Below, piece after piece: positions 53,366 to 63,912 of a stretch of DNA of 64,000 nucleotides. Position numbers and translations under genes: made by a program. The DNA is from Colius striatus (taxonomy: Eukaryota; Chordata; Aves; Coliiformes; Coliidae): assembly GCF_028858725.1 (NCBI RefSeq), contig NC_084761.1, positions 36,939,001 through 37,003,000 on the forward strand, read 5' to 3'. Positions within the stretch are counted from its first letter, which is position 1, and each line of letters opens with the position of its first letter. Under the pieces are notes generated by a model that searched no databases, was not told the origin of the DNA, and saw only the letters and a list, made by a program, of their open reading frames with translations.

Positions 53366-53377
53366 TCACTTAAGTGA
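53366..53377. promoter_or_regulatory. 12-bp palindrome TCACTTAAGTGA
   Basis: A perfect palindrome made of two opposed CACTTAA half sites, the core favoured by NK2-class homeodomains. It lies in the CDS1/NKX6-1 interval. Binding is inference only. Confidence 0.35.
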
Positions 53378-55849
53378 GTTCTCTGAGAGCCATTTTCCAG
53401 TGGTAGAGTAACAAAAATACACTAGAAAATACCAGTTGGTTATACTTTGGCATCTTTGGCTTCTTTCTCTAAACCCTGTGGACTGCAGCTGTGATATGTG
53501 AGGTCCTGAGCTGCTGACTAAGGGGATATAGGTTGAGAGTAGTGTCTTTCCCTCACTTATAAAAAGCCAAGAAAACGAGCTACAAATGAGAGATACTCAA
53601 GGCCTCTTCTCTCTTTTTTTTTTTAAGTTTTCAGGATTGTAATTGAAAGCCCCTCAGCAAATCTTGACTAGTGACTTATGAACGTATGCCACAGAACTGT
53701 TCCTGATCTCACTTCCCTCCTCTCTAAGTCTCCAGTAGGCATGAGGTAGCTCTTGGCAAGTTCTTCATATACCTCTTTTTCTTAGATGGAAGCTCCAGAT
53801 TTATTGGAAAAGCATTTGATCCTTAACAGGCAGCTTCTTCTAGAGATATCTTTCTGCTAAATGAGACAGGAAAGCTGGGTTTAACTGACCTATTACCTAT
53901 TCCCTAAACCCCTCAGTCATCTGCCTGCCTGATGCTGAGATCATGATGAAGGAGGGATCTCCAACACCAGATGGATTGGGTACTGGTGGCCCAAAAGAGA
54001 CATCATTTCTGCTTCTTAGCACTTTTAGCTCCCTTTAAAGGCTCAGCTCAAACTCAGATCAGTCAGGTACTACCAGAAGAGCAAGTGTTGAAGTGGGAAC
54101 GGAGAGCAACCACAGCAAGTAGCTTTCTACTGCTTCTGTTGTGCTACGTGATTGCCTGCTTACCTGAAGCCTGCAGTGCAAAGCCAAAATGATAGAATGA
54201 AGTCCAGAAATGTATCTTCAGACTCACTCATTCTTTGATCCAAGTTTTTGTTTCATGCAATTGCAAACTAAAGAAATTCATTAACACAAGACAACTCACT
54301 TTTAGCCAGCTGCTGTACCAACATGCTCAGAAGATGCTTTCTGAATAGCATCTTTCATGCCACTTGGCAAAATAGCAAAGCATCAAGAACACACCTGGAG
54401 GCAGAAGAGACAAAAACCTTGAGTATCATACTGCAGTTGAGTGTTCCCTGCTGCCCTGTCCCCAGTACCATGCATTGTTTCGAGTTGCAGAACATGACTG
54501 CTGTTGACACCACTGGTTATGACAGATGAGAAAGGCAATGTGAACATGAACAGGAGTGGAAGCTGGTAGACGTGAATGATAAACCTGTAGAACAATGGCA
54601 GTTTTCTCTGTGGAGCAAAGAATGGCAGTATGCTTTATCCCAGAAATCCCTAGTATTGTCACCAGTGGCAAACTGAGGCAGGAAGTTGGATTGAAACTCT
54701 TGCAGCAATTGGCTGTTCTGGCTGTACACCAGTGGTCTGCATCTGCTATCCTTCTCTAAAGCACCCTGTGAACTGCCCTACTTTCCTAGGAATTTGATTT
54801 GTTACAGACAAATCTGATCATCAGTCTTTCTACTTCTCTCAAGAGCTCCCAGGTTCCACAACATTCTCCTTGCCTTCCCCATCACATCTCTAAATAGCAG
54901 GTTCAGCTGTCCTGCACTTCTTCAGGGCCAGCCTGGCTGCCCTGGGAGGCCACAGGTCTGCCACCCTGTCACAAAAGGTACTTGCTCTTATTTCCAGAAG
55001 AATGGGGTTGAGCCTGCCAAAGCCACCCCATCGCCTGAGGCCTCTGAAGGTGCTGCTCAGCTCTTAACAGGTAACAAAACCATTGTTGGGGCCAGTAAGG
55101 TGACCTGGAGTTTGCAGAACTGGATGGTGTCACATGTTGATGGGAGGGAAGTAACTGCTTCCTGCTGCTCAACCTGACAGGCGCTCCTGCTCCAGCAAAT
55201 CCCAAGCAAAGTGTGTACCTAAAGCAGAGGTTCAGCCTATAGTGCTGGCCCCAGGAAGAAACACTCTTGCCCTTCTGTGGTGCCACAGCAGCCTCTGCTG
55301 GCATGGGGCAGACAGAATCATCACCTTCACAACTATACAAACAGGCTTGTATCTTATTATATTCTAATTAAGTTACAAAACAAGTAGCTGGCCTCTCTGC
55401 AGGACATGACGTGATAAGGTTTTAGGGTGATGGGAAGGAGAGCGCCTGCTCTATTGCTCTGCTGGGGCAGAGCGACTGACCTGGGCAGCATGTAGTGACA
55501 CCCGTTGTTACTTGCCCACACACTGGGGTTATTTGGCCACTTGTCCTCTTGTTTCTCGTTTGTGCCAGGCCAGGAGCAGCATGGCCAAGACAGCAAGGCC
55601 TTGATAATCCCAACCAGGTTCAGAGAAGAAGTGAGACAAGGGGCTTGCAGTAAGGGGATCTTGGTGTGGCCTGAGTGTGTTACAGTGATTCACAAGCAAA
55701 GCACTCATAGGTGGAGGTTCAGATAAAGTTCATTATTTAGATAAAACCCCTGTAGACCAGTTGAGGTGTTTTTTTTCTGTAAGAGAGAGGCTGAAAGCAT
55801 CAAATGTCCACCTGGTTGCTCATGCCCTTCCCTGAGAAGGGCTTCACTC

Positions 55850-56285
55850 CTCCAATCTTGCTCCTCGGGAGGCTCGGCCAGAATAGCAAGGTGTTTGGAG
55901 TGGTTCTCGGCGTTCCGAGGCCGGAGGAGAGCTTGACTCCGCCTGGGTTGGTGGGTCCAAGACTGGGAAGGACGGGACAGACGGGGAGGACCTCCTGCCT
56001 TTGCCATGTGTACACAGGGCTGTGGTTTCCAGGCTCTCGCTAGGTGGAGCTGCGGGATCGAGCACAGGGCCGGCGGGCGGCTGCGGCCCCGGGACTCGTC
56101 CAACACTGGGGGAGCCGCGGGGGCTCGCCGCCTCGCGCCGTGCCCCACGCCGCACCCCGAGCGCTCCCCGTGCTGCACACCCTCGGTGTCCCTCAGGCTG
56201 CACCTACATGAAACCGAAACGAGCTAAGCAAAGTCTTTTCTTAAAGTTGCGCTGCGGTGTATACCGCGCTCGGGAATTTTCTCTC
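55850..56285. promoter_or_regulatory. Isolated intergenic CpG island
   Basis: About 430 bp of CpG-dense sequence lies between moderately AT-rich flanks, roughly 9 kb from the CDS1 start and 7.6 kb from NKX6-1. No recognised exon lies in it. Possible roles are an alternative or non-coding transcript promoter, or a CpG-rich enhancer of NKX6-1. Confidence 0.6.
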
Positions 56286-56986
56286 ACGTAGTCTGCTACT
56301 CAAAGCAGCCCTGTCAGCCTGCGATGGAATGGAAAAGGCTGAAATACGGTTTTCTAAAAATCATAAAAATATGCACATAATGATAGCTACTGCCGACGCC
56401 GTCTCCCTCCCATCCTCATTTAGATCATCAATTTAACGATTTCTAGTTCCCTGACACTGGACCACCCTGTGCCAACAATTTCTAAGGAAAGCTCTCTCTG
56501 CTGATTTCCATGAGGGGCTGCTTAAAGATCGATAGCCAGCGATGGCCTACCCTACATATATTTGTCTCTCAGAGTGAAAGAAGCTGTATAAAAGCTCCAG
56601 CTATGCCAGTTAAATTTACATACATTTTTATTGTTAATGTGAAACCAAAGTAAAACCAGACATTAGTTTTAGCCTTGCAGTGTACCTGGTTATCCATAGA
56701 AAAAAAAAACCCAAAATGATCACGTGGATCCCTGGGTAGTACCTGGACCCTTACCACACAACTGCAGCTATGAGGACACTCACTGCCCTGCACATCCTTG
56801 GGTGGCTTGGCAAGCTGTTTGGGGCTTGAAGATGATGAGTGAACTTCTGTTGGGTTTAGCTTGGTAGCTTTATCCACACCTTATGTACACGTACACCACA
56901 CAGATGGAAAATTCTGTGCAGCAAGGTGCAATGGAGAGGAAAAGAAAGATAACTTCGGCACCCTTAGGCAAAGATAAATGAGACAG

Positions 56987-57600
56987 TGTTGTGGTTTAAC
57001 CTCAGTCAGTCATTAAACACTAGACAGCCACTTGCCTACCTACTCCTCCCAAGTACAATGGGGAGGAGAAGCGTGTGTGGGGCAAGCAGTAAAACTCATG
57101 GGTTGAGATAAGAACAGTTTACTAACTAAAATGAAATAAATTATAATAGTATCAATTATCATAATATTCTGTAATAATAATAATAAAAATAAATATAACA
57201 GAGAGACAGAGAAATAAAACCAAAGGGAAAAGCAAAACCAAAGACAAATGATGCCCAATGCAATTGCTCATCACTTGCTGACCCATCCTGAGCAATAATC
57301 CACCCTTCCCTGCCAATTGCCACAGTTTCTATACAGGGCATGGCACTCTATGGTATGGAATAGCCCTGTGGCTACTTTGGGGCAGCTGTCCTGGCCATGC
57401 TCCCTCCCAGTTTCTTGTGAACCTATTCACTGTCAGGACAGGGTGAGAAGCAGAAAAGGCCTTGATACTGTGCAAGCACTGCTCAGCAATAACCAAAACA
57501 TCCCAGTGTTATTGACATTCTTTTCAGCATAAATGCAAAACACAGCCCTGTAGCAGCTACTAGGAAGAAAATTACCTCTATCCCAGCCAAAACTAAGCCA
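56987..57600 (+). mobile_element. Solo LTR, ERVL-like avian endogenous retrovirus family
   Basis: A 614-bp element beginning TGTTGTGGTTTAACC and ending AAACTAAGCCA, matching the layout of a common bird LTR family (start TGT-x-x-TGGTTTAACCC, internal GGGTTGAGATAA, end near CAGCYAAAAC). Flanking pentamers GACAG (56982-56986) and GAGAG (57601-57605) look like a target duplication with one mismatch. No gag, pol or env sequence adjoins it. Family placement is from memory. Confidence 0.75.
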
Positions 57601-58629
57601 GAGAGATGGAGTGCCAGTGCAGCTTGTCCCTGCTGTTACATATCTGGCCTACAATGTGCACATTTCAGCATAATTGTTAACAGCAGGTTTTAAAAATAGT
57701 TTCTTCATCTGTGGCTGATCCACCTACATACTTCCAGTCCTCACAGGGTTCCCCAAGCTCATCTGGATATGGAGCAGGCCACTCAAGAGCAATCACACTC
57801 CAGAATGAGGTGGGCAGAAACCACAGCAACTCCCAGAGCAACCCCATTGCCAGTGGAAAAAAGGGCCATTCCTACCGCAAGGACTGCAGACCTTTGCAAG
57901 CACATGGCTGGAAGGAAATACTATGTCTGAATGCCACATCACTGGCACATCTATGCTGGCTGCAGCTCTCTGTAGCATCACATGGGAGTAGACAAACATG
58001 GCAATGTTGAGAAATCTGTTGTGCACTAATTAGTTAGCATAAACACAGTAATCAGTAATGCCACATGGCTGTTGCCAGCAGTGCTTCAGAGCCAGGATGT
58101 CAGTGAAGTGCTGGGTGCACCTGCAAGGGATTCCTGTGGCCACATTAAATAGATATATGCTGCTTCCAGAATGCAGTGTGACAGTGGGGGTGGTGGGCAG
58201 CCTTTAGAAGTGTAAGTTGGACAAACTTCAGGTGAAGTTTGTACTGCCCAGCAGGGAGTGTGCAGTGAGGGCAGAGCATGTGCAGGGCACAGGACTGGGG
58301 GCAGGAGAGAGGTTGGAAGCAGGACTGTGCCAAGAATGAAAAGTCTCAGGTGAACCTGCACAGATAATGCTGCACTTGCAATCGTCTCTTCCTGGCTTTC
58401 GCCCAGCAGGGGTCAGGCTGGACCTACGATCACAGATCAGAAGGGAAAGTCACTACCCTACTCCAGCGTCAGATTTTTTCAGTGCTCCAGAAAGGAGAGA
58501 AACATTTTGCCTTATTGAGAGCATGAAAAATCCTTTAACATCTCATTTAAGAAAAACAAAAGAAATATTGAAATGGCAACAGAGATGACTGTCAGCAGCA
58601 GTCTGCAACACCCTGCTTCTTGCAGCTGT

Positions 58630-58745
58630 TAGAATCATAGAATCATAGAATGGTAGGGGTTGGAAGGGACCTTTAGAAGTCATTTAGTCCAACCCCCTGG
58701 CTAAAGCAGGTCCACCTAGATCAGATTGCACAGGAACTAGGTCCT
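58630..58745 (-). mobile_element. CR1 LINE tail in the CDS1/NKX6-1 interval
   Basis: TTAGAATCATAGAATCATAG and then GGGGTTGGAAGGGACCTTTA mark the CR1 3' terminus, followed by about 90 bp of tail. Well preserved. Confidence 0.93.
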
Positions 58746-60529
58746 GTTTCCATTCAGTCTCATTACAGTCTCAGCCTCTATTCCCAATTATTGTGAATAC
58801 ACTTCAGTGTAAATGGAAACAGAAATTCAGGCAGGATGTAGGGACCACAGCATTAGAGCAGCAAAATGACATGAGTGTGTCCTTGGGAGTGACTGGAAGG
58901 CCTCGTGAAAGGCAGAACTCACAGCATCAGCCACCTGGAAACAGTAAGCTGTTACCCACAGAAACCGTTTCTGTGCAGCCAGTGAGGTGGTACCAGTCCT
59001 AGGCTGGTGTCTCCAGTTTAACCCCCACAGCTAGAACTGGCAGCATTTCAGGGACTTTGTCACTCTGAAGAGTAAATCAAGGGGTTCACACTGGGGTCAC
59101 CCAGAAAGTAATGCCTCTGCCTTTGTCTGTCACCAGAGGTCTGCAGGCAGATGCTCTGGGACAAGAATGCTAAAAAGCAGGTGCGATATATCCAAAGGCC
59201 TGCATCCTGAAAAAAATTCTGGCCAGCTTTGCCTTAGTTTATTGCCTAGCAAGAGGACACAGAAGATGGCATTTCATGTGTGGAATTTTAATGATGACTT
59301 TATTATATTTTAGTGTATTATTGGCTTGCGATTTTGTAGTATTACAAGAAATTTCCGTTTCCACAACTCCATTAAACATCTGATTCATTTTCTTGGCTCG
59401 TGGTAATGCCTCAAATCTACATCACTAAAGAATCAGTGCTCTGCATTAGATAAATATGACTGAGTCTGATTAACCTATTAACTATTTTTAATTAGCTTTT
59501 ACTGTTCTTCAGATATTCCATGTTTTTGAAGAAGCAAAAAGAGATGAGAACACGCTGATACTGTAGAGCTGTATAGGGCTAGCATATGGACTGAGATTAC
59601 TCATCATCATTGGCAGGAATTCTGCTGTAGGGAATCTTGCAACATCACATTTTTCCTGCTGGAGTGAATATCATAATGGACACAATTGTAGCATGAATTA
59701 TGGGGAAAATGGAAAAAAATTAAATCTTTATAGCATTTTTATGTTCTGTCTTCCTTTTTGGTAATCAGATCCTGATTAAGAGTTGGAATTAGTACCCAGA
59801 AGAACACTAGGCTTTCCCAGCTCAGCTCCTTTCCACCATGTAGGGCAAGCAACAAATGATTCACTGGGTTTACAGTGTTGTTACAACAACAACAAAAATA
59901 TCTAAATACCTATCCATCACTTTAGGAAAGTAACCGACTGCTTGCTTGTAATAAAGAACATACGATAATGGCAAAGCATTTTATGTGCTAAATAAAGTGA
60001 TTACTTGATTTAGCTCAGACAAGACCCTCTCCCAGTGACTTCTCGGGGCTAAAAACTGGGCAAGGAGGGGTCCCTGTCTGGTCCTGCAGCTGGAGGACTG
60101 AAAGAGCTCTGGGCAGGTCAGAGAGGTATAATGATGCTTGGAGGCATCACCCCGGGCACAACTGGACACCGAAGTAGCATGGTTCAGCAAGCTGTAGTTT
60201 GGGTCCCCGTTTCATCAGCTTGAAGAATGTCAGACCCTACTGTACCAAATCATTTTGGACCTTCTAATTTCACGTGTTCTCATTTTGAGGGTTTGCTCGG
60301 GATTTTTTTGTGTGTTTTGGGGTTTTTTTTTCTTTCTTTTTCAGATAAGCTGGGACCATTCCAGCTAATATGAATTTCAGAAGCACAACTGCTCCAGCAC
60401 TTAACACCTCGAACGAACGAATAACTACAGGATTTTCTGATAACGTTCCTTCTTTATACCTCCTCAGTCAGTCAGTCAATCCATCTTTTTTCGCCTTCAC
60501 TCTGTGTGACTGGTGTCTCCATCCCAAAT

Positions 60530-60740
60530 TCAGCCCGTCCTTGCCTCTGCCTCTCTGCCCCCACCGCCTCCCTGTCTGCGGGAGCTCCCTCCGCATCCCC
60601 TGCCGCCCTCCGAGGCTCCGCGGGCTCCCGTCGGGGCCTGGCGGGGTTTTCGTGGAGCTGCTCCTCTTAGGCGGCTTTTCCTCCCTCAGGCGGCTACTCA
60701 CCCTCTGTTTGCCCCGTCCCGCAGCCCGGCTGATCGCTCC
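60530..60740. promoter_or_regulatory. Short GC/CpG-rich segment, outer NKX6-1 flank
   Basis: A pyrimidine-rich plus-strand stretch with scattered CpG. The octamer AGGCGGCT occurs at 60669, 60688 and, just beyond, 60769; the last two copies extend to AGGCGGCTACTC. Function is unknown. Confidence 0.45.
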
Positions 60741-61140
60741 CCCTCTCCTCCTGTACCCTTCCCTCGTTAGGCGGCTACTCTCTTCTATGATTTAACTTGT
60801 CAGTCGCTTGCAAAGAGGCGATGAAGCTCTTAAGATGAGACCTAGTGAAACTGATGAAATGCAGCCGGGCAGAAAGGAGCAGTCTCCGGCTGCAGCACCC
60901 GCTTGTGCTCAAGGAAGAGTTTTGGTTACGACGTTTTCAGGCTGTGGTTTGTTCACTCCGTTAGAGAAGTTTGTTACCGGTATGGTTTTGATTCCCCTCA
61001 CTGCCCAGGGAACCCAGGGTGCCCCGCCGGCTACCCGGCACAGCACAGCCCCCGCTGCCGACTGGGGAATTTTGCCTGCCCGCGACTATTCTTAGGAAAA
61101 ACAAAAAGCCTGAGTATAGAAAAGGAATTAAATAGCGATA

Positions 61141-61181
61141 TTTTCTTTTTTTCTTTTTTTTTTCTTTTTTTTTTTTTTTTC
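61141..61181 (+). repeat. Poly-T tract
   Basis: T-rich run broken only by single C residues, between GC-rich blocks of the NKX6-1 flank. No adjacent retroposed gene is seen. Confidence 0.85.
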
Positions 61182-61479
61182 TGGGTGACGCCCACAGAAA
61201 GGAGATAATGTTGATGGCTGCTTTTGAATACGAACTATTTCTCTAGCAGGGGTCAGGTCTTTTGATGCCATCCCACCTCTAATGCTCGTTTTAAGGAAAT
61301 AAGTTGCCCGAGGTGGCCCCCAAATAAATGCCCTTCTCCAAGATGCCACCCGTTCGTGACAGAAGGAGGGAAAGAAGAAGCGGTTTGTGCCGGAGGGACT
61401 GATTTATTTTGCTTTCCCTAAAAAACAAACCCAGAGGTTCTGAGAGGTGAACCTTCTCTTCCGCCTGGGAGGGGGTGCG

Positions 61480-62070
61480 GAGTGGGAGGCATGGCCTGTG
61501 CCCACTGCCTGACGGCCATCGGACCCGGAGTGAAGAGAGCATCGCCGCGGCACCTCCGGGTGTCCGACGTAGCCCCGACTGGTACCGCAGTCGGAGGCGA
61601 GGGGCGGCCGGATTCGCCACCGCGGGCTCACGCCCCGGTTTCTCCCGCCGCCAGCGCGGAGACTCAGCTGAAGCTGTCGTCGCTGCCGGTGGCCTGCCCT
61701 AGCAAAGCTCCCTCGGGGCCATCCGAGAAAGGATGCAGCGGGACTGGTGCGGCGGGGAAGCTCTTATTCTCCCCCGCCCGAGCCACACCAGTGCAGACCC
61801 CGGCCATCGCACCGTCTCCTCTGCAGGTGGGAGGAAAAGTGGACCCCCTGGGTGCTGGCCTCTCAGAGGGGCGGCTCCGCGCCTGCCTCTACGCTCCCAA
61901 ACCTGGGTTAATTTTTCTCCTCCACAATTAAAATGTAAATGAATGGCTTTCAGAGACCGGCTGCCCTCTCCCCACGCCCGCTGCCCCAGCCGAGCCCCAG
62001 TGCTCGCGGCGCTGCGGAGCCGGCGGTGTAGGGCTGACGGGGCCGAGCGCTCTCTGTCTCCGCTGAAACC
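61480..62070. promoter_or_regulatory. CpG island in the NKX6-1 5' flank
   Basis: CpG-dense block about 1.9-2.4 kb before the NKX6-1 ATG. It may belong to a broad Polycomb-type CpG domain, as is usual at NK homeobox genes (family knowledge, not shown here). ORFs in it are not recognised. Confidence 0.6.
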
Positions 62071-62815
62071 GACAGCAAAGGGTTTCGTTTGATTTTAGTT
62101 TCGGGATTAAAAAAAAAAAAAATCAAGCCTGAAGACTTAAACTCGAGCTCCTCGGCTGTGCCGTTTCCGCTGCTGTGCAAAAGTTAAGACAAGACAAGGT
62201 CCTGCTCTACGTATGCCCTTTCTCCAAACGTATTTTATCGCGGCTTTGCAAATGAAACTAAAAGAATTCGGAGCAACAGGGGATATTTAGAAACAGAAGG
62301 AAACACCGCCGCAGGTCGAGGATCAGCATGCTTCTGCTTTATCTAAGGTGCGCAATTAAAAGAAGATAAAATCGCAATTTCACACCAACCCTTTTCCTCA
62401 AGCTGCAGGAAATAAGAGTTCCCCATAGGCACACGCAGTCGGGCATACAGGGCACAGAATAAAAATTGTTTAGGGCGATTCTGCATCGCTCTCCTCTCTG
62501 TGGGACACTCTTTGGGGCGCCACATGAGATTTTTTCCTCTGCAGTCCCAGGCAATGGAAAGAGCAGCCAGTGTCGGCAGGGCTCGTTACCACCGGCTTCA
62601 GATCTACATCAGCCGGTACTAGAGCAGGACGACCGGGGGCCCTGTGGAATTGACACGGTGTTCCGACGTGCAGAGGGAAAGCACCTACGAGGGTTCAAAA
62701 GCAAGCGGGTGGGTTGGATCGGGCCGCACGGCGGGTCGGGTGGCAGCGGCCGCACGGAGGGCAGGCCCGGCCGGAACTAGAGTGGTTTCGCTCCCCAGAG
62801 TGTTCCCGGGGCAGA

Positions 62816-63330
62816 GACGGTACGAGGAACAGAGAGAAAGAGAAAAACAAAAAGAAAAAGAAAGAAAAGAAAGAATCAGATCAGAGAGGGACTGGGGGAT
62901 GTGAGAAGAGAAGAGAAGAGAAGAGAAGAGAAGAGAAGAGAAGAGAAGAGAAGAGAAGAGAAGAGAAGAGAAGAGAAAAGCCAATAATACAATGAGATAA
63001 GGAAAAAGGGAAAAGAAAAAGAAAAATCTTGAAGAGAAAGGTGAAAAGGAAAAACACGGAAAAAGGCAAAGGAATGTAAAAATGAAATAAAGAATCAGAG
63101 GAAAAAGGTGAGGAAACGTCAGGAGCGGAAGGAAAAAGGAAGGGAAAAATAAAAAGGGAAGAAAAGGGGAAAAGAGAAAGGAAAAAGAAAGGCAAAAAGG
63201 GAAAGAAAAATGAGAGAAAAATGGAAGGAAAAATAGGAAAGAAAGAAAAAAAGGAAAGAGGAAGAAAAATGAGAGGAAAAAAGTCGAGGATAAGAGTGGA
63301 AAATGAAAGGAAAGAAAGAAGCGGTGTGCA
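62816..63330 (+). repeat. Polypurine tract 5' of NKX6-1
   Basis: About 500 bases on the plus strand are almost entirely A and G, in mixed AAAG/GGAAA/GAGAA units, with few pyrimidines. Low-complexity ORFs on both strands here (Ser/Leu/Phe or Lys/Glu/Arg-rich) are artefacts of the composition. Confidence 0.85.
62904..62977 (+). repeat. (AAGAG)n pentanucleotide microsatellite
   Basis: About 14 near-perfect AAGAG units inside the polypurine tract. Likely length-variable between individuals. Confidence 0.95.
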
Positions 63331-63617
63331 AGGCGAGCGCGAAGTTGGCGGCGCGGCGGGCGCGGCGCGGTGGGCAGGGCCGGCCGCCGCCCCGCCCCCG
63401 GCCGCCGCCGGCCGTGCCCCCGCTAAAGGAGGCAGGGAGAGGGGCGGCGCGGCAGTGCGCCCCGAGCCGCGCCCGTAGCCCCGACAGCCGCACCGGCGGG
63501 CAGCCCGCGGGATCAGCGCCGATAGGGATGCGGGGCACCGGGCAAGAGTCCAAAGTGGCGAGCGCTAACCCTGCGCCGCTGTGAACCCCCAGCTCCTCGC
63601 GGGCGCAGATAAAGAAG

Positions 63618-63664
63618 ATATATACGTGTATCCGCACGGACCCTGCGCACATACACGTATATAT
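63618..63664. repeat. Perfect 14-bp inverted repeat before NKX6-1
   Basis: Left arm ATATATACGTGTAT (63618-63631) and right arm ATACACGTATATAT (63651-63664) are exact reverse complements around a 19-base GC-rich spacer. It is about 250 bp before the NKX6-1 ATG. Each arm has an ACGTG core and TATA-like bases. In RNA it would form a stable hairpin if it lies in the 5' UTR. Confidence 0.9.
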
Positions 63665-63912
63665 ACAGACTCGCCGACAGCAGCACCACTTTTCTTTCCG
63701 GGAGCGGCCGCCGAGGCGCAGCCCTGATGCCCGGCGGGGCGGCGCGGCCGCCGCTCGCGCGCATAGCTTCTCGCTAGACGCGGCGGTTCTCGCGGGCTGG
63801 ATGCGCGGCGCCGGTGCGGGCGGCACCCCCGGGCCGGCCGCCGGGGCCTCGAGGCGCTAGGGGCCGGCCGGGCCCCCCGCCCCGGCCCGGCGACGACGGC
63901 GGCGGCGCGGGG

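Larger units (their letters stand above)
47261..60529. other. Interval between divergent CDS1 and NKX6-1
   Basis: About 13 kb without a recognised exon. It contains the isolated CpG island at 55850, a solo LTR at 56987 and a CR1 tail at 58630. Several AT-rich unique segments (for example 53080-53400 and 59280-59760) look like candidate conserved non-coding DNA, but this cannot be tested without an alignment. Confidence 0.7.

Noticed and set aside
55705-56291. ORFs of up to 157 codons on both strands of the isolated CpG island
   Set aside because: Explained by GC content. No recognised protein, and frames on both strands compete.
62685-63826. ORFs with repeated Ser-Leu-Leu-Phe or Lys-Arg-Glu units
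   Set aside because: They are translations of the AAGAG array, the purine tract and the GC-rich promoter; low complexity with no homology.
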